From an uncultured Phascolarctobacterium sp. (GTDB lineage Bacteria; Bacillota; Negativicutes; Acidaminococcales; Acidaminococcaceae): a DNA stretch of 6,586 nucleotides. The stretch spans positions 1 to 6,586 of the forward strand of contig USHB01000088.1 in the NCBI GenBank assembly GCA_900554395.1, given 5' to 3'. Positions 1-6,578 of this stretch are shown one piece after another; within the stretch, counting starts at the first letter, position 1; every line of letters begins with the position of its first letter. The position numbers and the translations under genes were made by a program. Under the pieces are notes generated by a model. That model was not told the DNA's origin. It made no database searches and saw nothing but the letters and a program-made list of their open reading frames with translations.

Positions 1-935
1 CCAACTTTTACAAAGTCTGCGCCGCATTCAGCAAGGAAGCGGAAGCCTGCGGCATCAACAACGTTGCCTGCGCCTACTTTTACAGTATCGCCGTAATGTT
101 CGCGAATCCATGCCAGCGTAATTTTCTGCCATTCGCTGAAACCTTCGGAAGAATCTATGCAAAGTACGTCAACTCCTGCGTTAACAAGTGCCGGTACGCG
201 TTCTGCATAGTCGCGGGTGTTAATGCCTGCGCCTACAATATGGCGTTTTTTGCTGTCAAGCAGTTCCAACGGATATTCTTTATGAGTTGCATAATCTTTG
301 CGGAATACCATATAGAGCAGACGGCCTTCGCTGTCGATAATAGGCAGGGTGTTCAGTTTGTTTTCCCAGATAATATCATTAGCTTCCTGCAAAGTAGTTT
401 CTGCCGGAGCAGTAATCATTTCGCTGATAGGAGTCATGAATTCTTTAACTTTGGTGTTTAAATCCATGCGGCTTACACGATAGTCACGGCTGGTAACAAT
501 ACCTTCCAGTTTGCCGTTAACGGTGCCGTCGCTGGTTACTGCAACAGTGCTGTGGCCGGTTTTTTCTTTCAAAGCAAGAATGTCTGCCAGAGTGCTGTCC
601 GGACGGATGTTGGAATCACTGCTTACAAAGCCTGCACGGTGGGTTTTTACTCTTTCAACCATTGCTGCTTCATCTTCAATGGATTGAGACCCGTAAATAA
701 AGGAAATGCCGCCTTCTTTGGAGAGTGCAACTGCCATTTTATCATCGGATACAGACTGCATGATAGCGGAAACCAGAGGAATGTTCATGGTAATTGCAGG
801 CTGTTCGCCTTTTTTAAATTTAACCAGCGGAGTTCTCAAATCAACGTTAGCCGGAATGCACTCGCTGGAAGAATAACCGGGAACTAAAAGATATTCACTA
901 AAAGTATGAGCGGGTTCATCATAATAAAATGCCAT
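1..935 (-). CDS. guaB: IMP dehydrogenase, N-terminal 311 residues (cut by window edge)
   Basis: Oxidises IMP to XMP with NAD+, the first committed step to GMP, in the cytosol. The reading frame is open to the window edge, so the C-terminal part is missing. Visible parts are the start of the (beta/alpha)8 barrel ([10 protein letters not shown] at 14-23, [13 protein letters not shown] at 56-68), an inserted CBS pair at roughly 103-155 and 162-220 (second repeat begins [10 protein letters not shown]), then barrel again with [16 protein letters not shown] (235-250) and [13 protein letters not shown] (259-271). Asp261 fits the NAD-contacting aspartate of the family. The frame stops at DFVKV, where the family continues into the GGGS-I-C loop, so the catalytic Cys would lie about 8 residues past the edge. 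ATG at 935 is preferred over the in-frame ATG at 941: AAAGGA (950-945) is 9 bases from the former but only 3 from the latter, and MAFYYDEP is the usual family start. Sequence flavour matches Tritrichomonas foetus-type IMPDH (about 503 residues) better than Bacillus GuaB. It lies downstream of purD but has its own likely promoter. Confidence 0.95.
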   Translation of the reverse strand, partial: MAFYYDEPAHTFSEYLLVPGYSSSECIPANVDLRTPLVKFKKGEQPAITMNIPLVSAIMQSVSDDKMAVALSKEGGISFIYGSQSIEDEAAMVERVKTHRAGFVSSDSNIRPDSTLADILALKEKTGHSTVAVTSDGTVNGKLEGIVTSRDYRVSRMDLNTKVKEFMTPISEMITAPAETTLQEANDIIWENKLNTLPIIDSEGRLLYMVFRKDYATHKEYPLELLDSKKRHIVGAGINTRDYAERVPALVNAGVDVLCIDSSEGFSEWQKITLAWIREHYGDTVKVGAGNVVDAAGFRFLAECGADFVKV

Positions 936-944
936 TTTCATCCA

Positions 945-950
945 TCCTTT
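945..950 (-). promoter_or_regulatory. Shine-Dalgarno of guaB (decides the start)
   Basis: The minus strand reads AAAGGA. It is 9 bases from the ATG at 935 and 3 bases from the ATG at 941. A further ATG at 945-943 is out of frame. The spacing favours translation from 935. Confidence 0.6.
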
Positions 951-965
951 TCTTAAAATTTATTT

Positions 966-994
966 ATTGTAAAAATTGTTAACTGTGTATACAA
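966..994 (-). promoter_or_regulatory. Putative sigma-A type promoter of guaB
   Basis: On the minus strand, TTGTAT (994-989) is followed by exactly 17 bases and then TACAAT (971-966). The -10 box matches the consensus at 5 of 6 positions. The -35 box matches only at TTG. The region is AT-rich and lies 31 bases upstream of the guaB ATG, leaving a short leader. The spacer contains the palindrome GTTAAC (978-983), and GTATAC (987-992) overlaps the -35. The -35 box overlaps the foot of the pur terminator. This is inferred from sequence pattern only. Confidence 0.5.
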
Positions 995-1022
995 AATGTC
1001 CCCGCTGGTGCAGGGACATTTT
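993..1022 (-). terminator. Rho-independent terminator of the pur operon, possibly bidirectional
   Basis: A perfect 10-bp stem, AAAATGTCCC (1022-1013 on the minus strand) with GGGACATTTT (1002-993), closes a 10-base loop. Inside that loop GC pairs with GC around a TGGT tetraloop after one mismatch. It starts at the base next to the purD stop codon. The minus-strand U tract is short (TTTT then GT). The plus-strand side has a longer T run (six Ts, then AC and more Ts), so the hairpin looks at least as strong in the plus direction, although no plus-strand gene is seen nearby. Some readthrough into guaB is possible. Confidence 0.8.
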
Positions 1023-2303
1023 TTACTTTTTCAATGCACGCCAGGCTATATCCTTGCGGTACTGCATATCCTCAAAGCTGATTACAGAAACTGCTTTATA
1101 GGCACGTTCCTGTGCATCTGCAATATCCTTGCCAATAGCAGTTACGCCAAGCACACGGCCACCGGCCGTTACTACATTGCCGTCGCTGATTTTTGTTCCG
1201 GCATGGAATACAACGGTATCAGCCATTGCGCCAGCTTTATCAAGCCCGCTGATAACATAACCGTTTTTATAGCTTTCAGGATAACCACCGGAAGCCATAA
1301 CTACGCATACGGCAGCTTTATCTTTCCAGCCGATGTCAACTTTATCAAGCCCGCCGGTTGCGCAGGCAAGCATAATTTCAGCAAGGTCGGCATCCAAAAG
1401 CGGCAGCACTACCTGCGTTTCCGGGTCGCCGAAACGGCAGTTGAATTCAACTACTTTAACTTCATCGCCGCAAACCATCAAACCTGCATACAGGCAGCCT
1501 TTGTATGGCATACCTTCGGCTTTCATGGCTGCAACAACAGGTTTCAAAATCTTTTCTACTGCGCGCAGGCGCAAAATGTCGGTTAAAACCGGAGCCGGTG
1601 CATAAGTGCCCATACCGCCAGTATTAGGCCCTTTATCGCCGTCAAAAGCACGTTTATGATCCTGAGAAGCAATCATCGGCACGATATGTTCGCCATCGGT
1701 AAATGCCAAAAGAGATGCTTCTTCGCCCTGCATAAATTCTTCAATGACAACACGTGCGCCGGCACCGCCGAATTTATGCTGCTCGCCCATCATCTCGTCA
1801 ATGGCTTCCAATGCTTCTGCTTCCGTCATGGCAACAACAACGCCTTTGCCTGCTGCAAGGCCATCAGCCTTAATAACAATCGGCGCGCCTTTTTCCTTAA
1901 CATAGGCTTTGGCGGTTTCAATATCCTCACAAACTTTAAAGAAAGCTGTCGGAATATCGTATTTTGCCATAATGTTTTTGGCAAACGCTTTGCTGCCTTC
2001 AAGCTGTGCTGCTGCTTTGGAAGGACCGAAAACTGCAAGCCCACGGGAAGCAAAAATATCAGCAATACCTGCCACCAAGGTTGCTTCCGGGCCAACAACG
2101 GTTAAATCAATACCGTGTTCTTCAGCATAATCTGCAACGCTTTCAAGATTATTCAAATCAAGTTCTATGCATTCGCATTTTTCTACCGCAGCAATGCCGG
2201 GGTTGCCGGGAACCGCGTAAATCTTTTCAACCTGTGCGCTTTGTGCCAGCTTCCATGCCAGTGCATGTTCACGTCCGCCGCCGCCAATAAGTAATATCTG
2301 CAT
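1023..2303 (-). CDS. purD: Phosphoribosylamine--glycine ligase (GAR synthetase)
   Basis: Joins phosphoribosylamine and glycine with ATP to give GAR, the second step of purine synthesis. At 426 residues it is full length for the family. The domains run in the expected order: an N-terminal domain with GGGGREHAL at 7-14 (phosphoribosylamine side), then an ATP-grasp fold with GPSKAAAQLEGSKAFAK near 93-109, ATP-binding KADGLAAGKGV at 145-155, the signature DHKRAFDGDKGPNTGGMG at 215-232 and metal-binding EFNCRFGDPETQ at 286-297. A C-terminal domain completes the protein. The ATG is preceded by AAGGAG (2316-2311) with 7 bases between, and this site shares bases with the purH stop TAA. It is the last gene of the pur block: the stop codon abuts the terminator hairpin. 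No truncation or missing motif was seen. Confidence 0.98.
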   Translation of the reverse strand: MQILLIGGGGREHALAWKLAQSAQVEKIYAVPGNPGIAAVEKCECIELDLNNLESVADYAEEHGIDLTVVGPEATLVAGIADIFASRGLAVFGPSKAAAQLEGSKAFAKNIMAKYDIPTAFFKVCEDIETAKAYVKEKGAPIVIKADGLAAGKGVVVAMTEAEALEAIDEMMGEQHKFGGAGARVVIEEFMQGEEASLLAFTDGEHIVPMIASQDHKRAFDGDKGPNTGGMGTYAPAPVLTDILRLRAVEKILKPVVAAMKAEGMPYKGCLYAGLMVCGDEVKVVEFNCRFGDPETQVVLPLLDADLAEIMLACATGGLDKVDIGWKDKAAVCVVMASGGYPESYKNGYVISGLDKAGAMADTVVFHAGTKISDGNVVTAGGRVLGVTAIGKDIADAQERAYKAVSVISFEDMQYRKDIAWRALKK

Positions 2304-2310
2304 AATGCTT

Positions 2311-2316
2311 CTCCTT
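2311..2316 (-). promoter_or_regulatory. Shine-Dalgarno of purD, overlapping purH stop
   Basis: AAGGAG on the minus strand shares its first two bases with the purH TAA (2317-2315) and lies 7 bases before the purD ATG. The arrangement suggests coupled translation. It also shows that the end of purH and the start of purD are cleanly joined, with no remnant sequence between them. Confidence 0.8.
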
Positions 2317-2914
2317 ATTTACTTTCGGCAAGCTGCTTGGTCAGATAAGCACTGATGGCAGCGTCATATTCGGAAGTATGGGTAAATGCTTCTTTAGCCA
2401 GAGTTTTGCGGGTAACAATATCAGCATCGCCATACTGCTGCAGCATTGCAATCAGGCTGCTGTAACGCGCAGGATTGGTAATGATGATAACATCGCGGAA
2501 GTTTTTGGCAGCAGCCCTTACCATTGCCGGACCGCCGATATCAATATTTTCAATAGCTTCAGCTTCGGTTACACCGGGTTTGGCAATAGTTTCTTTAAAC
2601 GGATAGAGGTTTACTACAACAAGGTCAATCGGTTTAATGCCGTGTTCTTCCATTGCCTTAACATGTTCCGGATTGCTGCGCACAGCCAAAATGCCGCCAT
2701 GGATTTTCGGGTTCAAAGTTTTAACCCTGCCGTCCATAATTTCCGGAAAACCGGTTACATCACTGACATAGGTTACAGGGATGCCTGCATCCTGCAAAGC
2801 CTTCATCGTACCGCCGGTAGAAATGATTTCTACGCCGATTTCATGCAGAAACTGCGCCAGTTTAACAATGCCTGTTTTGTCAGATACGCTCAAAAGAGCT
2901 CTTTTTATTCTCAT
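2315..2914 (-). CDS. purH: Stand-alone IMP cyclohydrolase (PurH N-terminal domain only)
   Basis: Closes the ring of FAICAR to form IMP, the last step of the de novo pathway. At 199 residues this is only the N-terminal, MGS-like IMP cyclohydrolase domain. Typical PurH is about 510-590 residues because an AICAR transformylase domain follows. Family signatures are complete: LLSVSDKTG at 7-15, STGGT at 32-36, [15 protein letters not shown] at 62-76, VVNLYPF at 100-106 and [15 protein letters not shown] at 124-138. Lys65, Tyr104, Asp125 and Lys137 fit the cyclohydrolase active-site residues described for human ATIC. The protein ends with [11 protein letters not shown] at the domain boundary. The SD GAGGTGA (2927-2921) overlaps the purN stop, and purD begins 11 bases downstream, so a recent frameshift or deletion scar is unlikely. 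The transformylase step must be encoded elsewhere, by a separate formyltransferase-domain protein or a PurP-like enzyme. Confidence 0.95.
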   Translation of the reverse strand: MRIKRALLSVSDKTGIVKLAQFLHEIGVEIISTGGTMKALQDAGIPVTYVSDVTGFPEIMDGRVKTLNPKIHGGILAVRSNPEHVKAMEEHGIKPIDLVVVNLYPFKETIAKPGVTEAEAIENIDIGGPAMVRAAAKNFRDVIIITNPARYSSLIAMLQQYGDADIVTRKTLAKEAFTHTSEYDAAISAYLTKQLAESK

Positions 2915-2920
2915 GTTCTT

Positions 2921-2927
2921 TCACCTC
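2921..2927 (-). promoter_or_regulatory. Shine-Dalgarno of purH, overlapping purN stop
   Basis: The minus strand reads GAGGTGA. Its last three bases are the purN TGA stop, and the purH ATG follows after 6 bases. This supports the ATG at 2914 and translational coupling of purN and purH. Confidence 0.75.
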
Positions 2928-3541
2928 ACTGCCGGAAGCACTTTAACGTGCCTTCCTTCTATTTGCAGCCTGCCTTCGCTCCATAAACGTACAGCTTCGG
3001 GCAAAGCTTTATGTTCCTGTTCCAGAATTCTGTCTGCCAGTGTGTCATGCGTATCGTCATCAAGTACCGGCACTGCTTTTTGCAGGATAATCGGTCCGCT
3101 GTCGGTGCCTTCATCAACAAAATGCACCGTGCAGCCGGCAATTTTTACGCCGTAATCAAGCGCCTGTCCCTGTCCGTCAAGCCCCGGGAAACTCGGCAAA
3201 AGAGCCGGATGGATATTAACGATTTTATGGTGCCAGTGCCCTACAAATTCCGGGCTTAAAATACGCATAAAACCTGCCAGCACAACCAGTTCCGCACCGG
3301 CTTCTTCCAGTGCGGCGGTAATTTTATTTTCAAAATCTTCTTTAGATGCACATTCTTTACGTTCAACTGCTACGGTTTTAATGCCGGCATTGTTTGCACG
3401 TTCCAAAGCAAAGGCATCTTTTTTATCGCTGATAACAACGGTAATTTCCACATTAAGCGTACCTGCGACAATTTCGTCCATTAAAGCCTGCAAATTGCTG
3501 CCCCTGCCGCTTACCAGCACGCCAATTTTGCGCTTATTCAC
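2921..3541 (-). CDS. purN: Phosphoribosylglycinamide formyltransferase (GAR transformylase, folate-dependent)
   Basis: Transfers a formyl group from 10-formyltetrahydrofolate to GAR, giving formyl-GAR (third step). From the GTG it is 206 residues, normal for the family. The N-terminal phosphate-binding loop is VSGRGSNLQAL at 10-20. The catalytic segment is NIHPALLPSFPG at 109-120, followed by GCTVHFVDEGTDSGPI at 136-151. Asn109, His111 and Asp147 fit the catalytic Asn106, His108 and Asp144 of E. coli PurN. There is no ATG before the phosphate loop, so the start must be GTG at 3541 or TTG at 3544. GTG is chosen because it gives the usual start MNKRKIGVLVSGRGSN. TTG would add one residue and is not excluded. 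The GTG start overlaps the purM end by 8 bases (GTGAATAA), so coupled translation is likely. purH follows after 6 bases. Confidence 0.96.
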   Translation of the reverse strand: MNKRKIGVLVSGRGSNLQALMDEIVAGTLNVEITVVISDKKDAFALERANNAGIKTVAVERKECASKEDFENKITAALEEAGAELVVLAGFMRILSPEFVGHWHHKIVNIHPALLPSFPGLDGQGQALDYGVKIAGCTVHFVDEGTDSGPIILQKAVPVLDDDTHDTLADRILEQEHKALPEAVRLWSEGRLQIEGRHVKVLPAVR

Positions 3542-4598
3542 CAAAAACGCCGCCTTTCAGCACTGCTTTGCCGCTGCCTTCAACAATACGGCCAAGTTCA
3601 TAGAAAGTTTCACCGGCATTTTTCAGATGTTCACGTACAGCATCGGCTTCTTCCGGAGCAACTACCAGCACCATGCCTACGCCCATGTTAAAGGTGCGGT
3701 ACATTTCATGCCAGTCAACATTGCCCCATTCCTGCAATTTTTTGAACACAACAGGCACTTCCCATGCTGCTGCGTTAACATCAGCATCACAATCCTGCGG
3801 CAAAATGCGCGGAATGTTGTCATAGAAACCGCCGCCGGTAATATGCACCATGCCGTGCAGATTGAATTTGTCAATCAGCGGCAGGCATACGCGCGGATAA
3901 AGGCGGGTCGGTTTTAAAAGTTCTTCGCCAAGGGTTGTGCCAAATTCCGGCACCGGGGTATCCATGGTAAAGCCCATTACATCAAAGCAGATTTTACGAA
4001 CAAGGGTAAAACCGTTGGAATGAATGCCGGAAGAAGGCAAACCTAAAAGCACATCACCCGGTTTTACTTTTTCGCCGGTAATCATTTTGCTTTTTTCTAC
4101 CACGCCAACGCAGAAACCTGCAATATCATATTCATCTTTGCCGTACAAATCGCTCATTTCAGCGGTTTCGCCGCCGATTAATGCACAGCCGGATTCTTTG
4201 CAGGCATTGGCAACACCCTTAACAATCTGGGCAACCTTTTCAGCTTCCAAGGTTTCAATGGCAATATAATCAAGGAAAAACAGCGGTTCAGCGCCCTGTA
4301 CCAGAATATCGTTTACACTCATGGCAACTGCATCCTGGCCGATAGTATCGTGCTTATCAGCCATAAAAGCCAGTTTCAGCTTAGTACCTACGCCGTCGGT
4401 GCCGCTTACCAGCACAGGCTCTTTGTATTTGCCGCTGTTTAATGCAAACAAACCGCCAAAGCCGCCGATGTCACCGATAACCTCAGGACGGTAAGTAGCC
4501 TGTACACTTGCTTTCATCAGTTCAACTGCTTCATTGCCGGCATCAATGTTTACACCGGCGTCTGCATAAGTAAGTTGTTTCTTGGTTTCTTCGCTCAT
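3534..4598 (-). CDS. purM: Phosphoribosylformylglycinamidine cyclo-ligase (AIR synthetase)
   Basis: Uses ATP to cyclise FGAM to AIR, the fifth step. It is 354 residues from the second ATG, close to the family's usual length of about 345. Signatures in order: YADAGVNID near 11-19, GTDGVGTK at 66-73, DTIGQDAVAMSVNDIL at 84-99, LIGGETAEM at 140-148, GLPSSGIHSNG at 186-196, TGGGFYDNIPR at 254-264 and MYRTFNMGVGM at 299-309. This is the complete pattern of the PurM/PurL ATP-binding fold, with no missing motif. Two adjacent ATGs are possible, at 4601 and 4598. AGGAGG (4610-4605) is 3 bases from the first and 6 from the second, so the second is preferred. The gene begins 15 bases after the purF stop and its end overlaps purN. 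PurL, which would make its substrate, is not in the window. Confidence 0.97.
   Translation of the reverse strand: MSEETKKQLTYADAGVNIDAGNEAVELMKASVQATYRPEVIGDIGGFGGLFALNSGKYKEPVLVSGTDGVGTKLKLAFMADKHDTIGQDAVAMSVNDILVQGAEPLFFLDYIAIETLEAEKVAQIVKGVANACKESGCALIGGETAEMSDLYGKDEYDIAGFCVGVVEKSKMITGEKVKPGDVLLGLPSSGIHSNGFTLVRKICFDVMGFTMDTPVPEFGTTLGEELLKPTRLYPRVCLPLIDKFNLHGMVHITGGGFYDNIPRILPQDCDADVNAAAWEVPVVFKKLQEWGNVDWHEMYRTFNMGVGMVLVVAPEEADAVREHLKNAGETFYELGRIVEGSGKAVLKGGVFGE
3550..3557 (-). promoter_or_regulatory. Candidate Shine-Dalgarno of purN inside purM
   Basis: The minus strand reads AAAGGCGG within the last codons of purM. Measured from GGCGG, the GTG at 3541 is 8 bases away. Measured from AAAGG, the TTG at 3544 is 8 bases away. 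The site supports either start and does not decide between them. Confidence 0.4.
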
Positions 4599-4604
4599 CA
4601 TCGT

Positions 4605-4610
4605 CCTCCT
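4605..4610 (-). promoter_or_regulatory. Shine-Dalgarno of purM (decides the start)
   Basis: A perfect AGGAGG on the minus strand, in the short gap after the purF TGA. Spacing is 6 bases to the ATG at 4598 and only 3 to the ATG at 4601, which favours the shorter protein. Confidence 0.8.
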
Positions 4611-4613
4611 GTA

Positions 4614-6056
4614 TCAGCCTTCATTTTCAAAAATATATTTAGAACCCTGCCTCAGGGTTTCTTCCGCATTGTCGGGATAATCTGCGTTAAAGCAGGCATA
4701 GCACATGCCGTCCGGGTCCATGCAGTTCAGCGAACGTTTCAAACCTTCCAGTGAGATATAATGCAGGGAATCTGCACCAATATACTGGCAAATTTCTGCT
4801 TCCGTATGGGTAGAAGCAATCAGTTCTTTGCGCACGCTGGTATCAATGCCGTAGTAGCACGGGTCGGTTACCGGCGGAGAGCTGATGCACATATGCACTT
4901 CGCGCGCACCGGCATCTTTCAGCAGTTTTACAATTTTGCCGCTGGTAGTGCCGCGCACAATGCTGTCATCAACAACCACAACGGATTTTCCTTTAATAAC
5001 GCTTTCTACCGGATTAAGTTTAAGCCTTACAGCATTTAAGCGCTGTTTTTGGGTAGGCTGAATAAACGTCCTGCCTACATAACGGTTTTTGGTCAAACCT
5101 TCCATAAACGGCACGCCGGATTCAAGGCTGTAGCCAACTGCTGCTGCCGTGCCGGAATCCGGAACGGAGATAACAATATCGGCTTTAATATCTTTTGTTT
5201 CTTTCGCAAGTTCCCTGCCCATATTGATGCGCGCCTGATAAACGGATTGTTTATCAATAACGCTGTCGGTACGGGCAAAGTAAACATATTCAAATACGCA
5301 GTGCGCACGTTTGGCAGGCATTGTTTCTGCCCAGCGGCTGCTCTTGGGTTCATCGTGGTCATTTTCAAATACCAGCATTTCGCCTGGCTCAACGTCGCGT
5401 ACAAATTCTGCGCCAACCAAATCAAATGCGCAGGATTCGGATGCAACTACCCAGCCGCCATCCAGCTTGCCGATAGCCAGCGGACGGAAACCATACTGGT
5501 CGCGCACGGCAATAAGTTTATTATCAGTCATAACCAGAATACCAAAGGCGCCTTTAATGGTGTTGGCAGCTTCGGCTACACGTTCTTCAATAGTTTTTTT
5601 GCGGCTGCGGGCAATAAGGCTTACAACAACTTCGGTATCAACCGTAGTCTGGAACACAGCTCCTTCCAGCGACAGGCGTTTGCGCAGTTCTGCCGCATTG
5701 GTAAGGTTGCCGTTATGTGCCAGAGCCAGATTGCCGCCGTCAAAATAAACACGCAGCGGCTGAATGTTGTATGCCATGCTGGAGCCGGTTGTGGAATAGC
5801 GTACATGCCCGATGGCAATATGGCCTTCCAAACCGCTTACGCCGCCTTTAAATACATCGGCAACAAGTCCCATGCCTTTTCTTACTTCCATATGTGAGCC
5901 GTCGGTAGTGGCAATGCCGCAGCTTTCCTGTCCGCGGTGCTGCAATGCGTACAGCCCCCAATAAGTATTAAGCGCTACATCGTCATTGTGGGAATAAATA
6001 CCGAACACGCCGCACTCTTCATGCATTTTGTCATCAGTAAAATCAATACCAGACAT
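4614..6056 (-). CDS. purF: Amidophosphoribosyltransferase, propeptide and [4Fe-4S] type
   Basis: Catalyses the committed first step, PRPP plus glutamine to phosphoribosylamine. It is 480 residues, near the usual 470-505. The N-terminal Ntn glutaminase domain carries Cys15 in MHEECGVFGI, so a 14-residue propeptide should be cleaved to free the nucleophile. Other glutaminase marks are HRGQES at 40-45, GHVRYSTTG at 83-91, HNGN at 114-117 and DTE at 140-142. The C-terminal phosphoribosyltransferase domain has the PRPP loop VVVVDDSIVRGTTSG at 359-373. Cys253, Cys400, Cys452 and Cys455 (the last two in CYAC) fit the four ligands of the structural [4Fe-4S] cluster of Bacillus subtilis PurF. E. coli PurF lacks both propeptide and cluster. 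In that B. subtilis family the cluster makes the enzyme oxygen-labile, in keeping with an anaerobe. Feedback inhibition by AMP/GMP nucleotides is known for the family. The SD AAAAGGAG (6070-6063) lies 6 bases before the ATG, and purE ends 24 bases upstream. Confidence 0.98.
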   Translation of the reverse strand: MSGIDFTDDKMHEECGVFGIYSHNDDVALNTYWGLYALQHRGQESCGIATTDGSHMEVRKGMGLVADVFKGGVSGLEGHIAIGHVRYSTTGSSMAYNIQPLRVYFDGGNLALAHNGNLTNAAELRKRLSLEGAVFQTTVDTEVVVSLIARSRKKTIEERVAEAANTIKGAFGILVMTDNKLIAVRDQYGFRPLAIGKLDGGWVVASESCAFDLVGAEFVRDVEPGEMLVFENDHDEPKSSRWAETMPAKRAHCVFEYVYFARTDSVIDKQSVYQARINMGRELAKETKDIKADIVISVPDSGTAAAVGYSLESGVPFMEGLTKNRYVGRTFIQPTQKQRLNAVRLKLNPVESVIKGKSVVVVDDSIVRGTTSGKIVKLLKDAGAREVHMCISSPPVTDPCYYGIDTSVRKELIASTHTEAEICQYIGADSLHYISLEGLKRSLNCMDPDGMCYACFNADYPDNAEETLRQGSKYIFENEG

Positions 6057-6062
6057 TCTCTG

Positions 6063-6070
6063 CTCCTTTT
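6063..6070 (-). promoter_or_regulatory. Shine-Dalgarno of purF
   Basis: The minus strand reads AAAAGGAG, 6 bases before the purF ATG, in the 24-base purE-purF gap. No terminator or promoter-like pattern fits in that gap, so the two genes are probably co-transcribed. Confidence 0.75.
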
Positions 6071-6080
6071 CTGCCGCTAA

Positions 6081-6578
6081 TTATTGTTCGCCAGCGCGGA
6101 GCGCAGCCAGTTTTTCGCCTTTGGCCTTTACTTCCGCTTTCATTTTTTCACGGTCTTCTGCCAGTTTTTCAACAAGTTCCGGGTATTTGGTAGCCAAAAT
6201 CTGCACAGCAAACAGCGCTGCGTTTTTAGCGCCGTTAATAGCCATGGTTGCTACCGGAATACCGCTCGGCATCTGTACAAAACTTAAAAGAGAATCCATT
6301 CCGTTTAAAGGAGTGGCATTAATGGGTATGCCAATTACCGGCAGCGTGGTAAAAGCTGCAATAACGCCGCCCAAATGAGCTGCTGCGCCTGCTGCGGCAA
6401 TAATTACCTCAACGCCGCGTTCACGCGCGCCTGCCGCAAACTCGTGCACCATTTCCGGGGTGCGGTGCGCAGATGCAACCACAACCTCTACTTCAACGCC
6501 AAAACTTTTTAAAGTTTTTTCCGCCGGTTCAAGCACCGGCCAGTCAGAATTGCTGCCCATAATAATTGCAACTTTCAT
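6081..6578 (-). CDS. purE: N5-carboxyaminoimidazole ribonucleotide mutase (class I PurE)
   Basis: Converts N5-CAIR to CAIR, the sixth step. At 165 residues it is complete. Signatures: MGSNSDWPV at 7-15 (nucleotide phosphate loop), SAHRTPE at 36-42 with the active-site His38, AGAAAHLGG at 63-71, and [17 protein letters not shown] at 95-111. SAHRTP plus AAHL and DSLLS-VQMP-G mark class I (mutase), not the class II AIR carboxylase with SAHKT. One oddity is HLGG where the textbook enzymes have HLPG. The C-terminal tail from about 133 is lysine- and glutamate-rich and probably helical. It is the first visible gene of the cluster. Only 8 bases upstream are in the window (GTGGGTCA on the minus strand), too few to show its ribosome-binding site, promoter or any purine-responsive control. 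PurK, the usual ATP-dependent partner of class I PurE, is not next to it on the downstream side. Confidence 0.97.
   Translation of the reverse strand: MKVAIIMGSNSDWPVLEPAEKTLKSFGVEVEVVVASAHRTPEMVHEFAAGARERGVEVIIAAAGAAAHLGGVIAAFTTLPVIGIPINATPLNGMDSLLSFVQMPSGIPVATMAINGAKNAALFAVQILATKYPELVEKLAEDREKMKAEVKAKGEKLAALRAGEQ

Noticed and set aside
96..887. Two plus-strand open frames (96-461 and 552-887) opposite guaB
   Set aside because: The minus strand carries a continuous GuaB frame across this whole stretch with conserved motifs. The plus-strand frames have none.
936..992. Guanine riboswitch or PurR box ahead of guaB
   Set aside because: The leader between terminator and start is only 57 bases and AT-rich. 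I see neither the paired three-way junction of a purine riboswitch nor inverted CCGAACA-type PurBoxes. The short palindromes GTTAAC and GTATAC alone are too weak to call an operator.
996..1586. Plus-strand open frame (196 codons) antisense to the end of purD
   Set aside because: It starts inside the terminator hairpin, has no ribosome-binding site that I can see and no recognisable motif, and is opposite a conserved purD.
2304..2320. Possible frameshift or deletion scar truncating purH
   Set aside because: The purH stop TAA is fused to a good purD Shine-Dalgarno with correct spacing, and the protein ends at a natural domain boundary. No transformylase-like residues appear in any frame nearby.
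2378..2986. Plus-strand open frame (202 codons) antisense to purH and the end of purN
   Set aside because: It spans two genes on the other strand, has shadow-like composition, and has no domain. It also does not encode the missing AICAR transformylase domain.
5049..5897. Long plus-strand open frame (282 codons) antisense to purF
   Set aside because: It lies wholly within a well-supported purF, shows no recognisable domain, and is rich in Phe, Asn, Cys and His as expected from reading the complement of a codon-biased gene. I treat it as a shadow frame.
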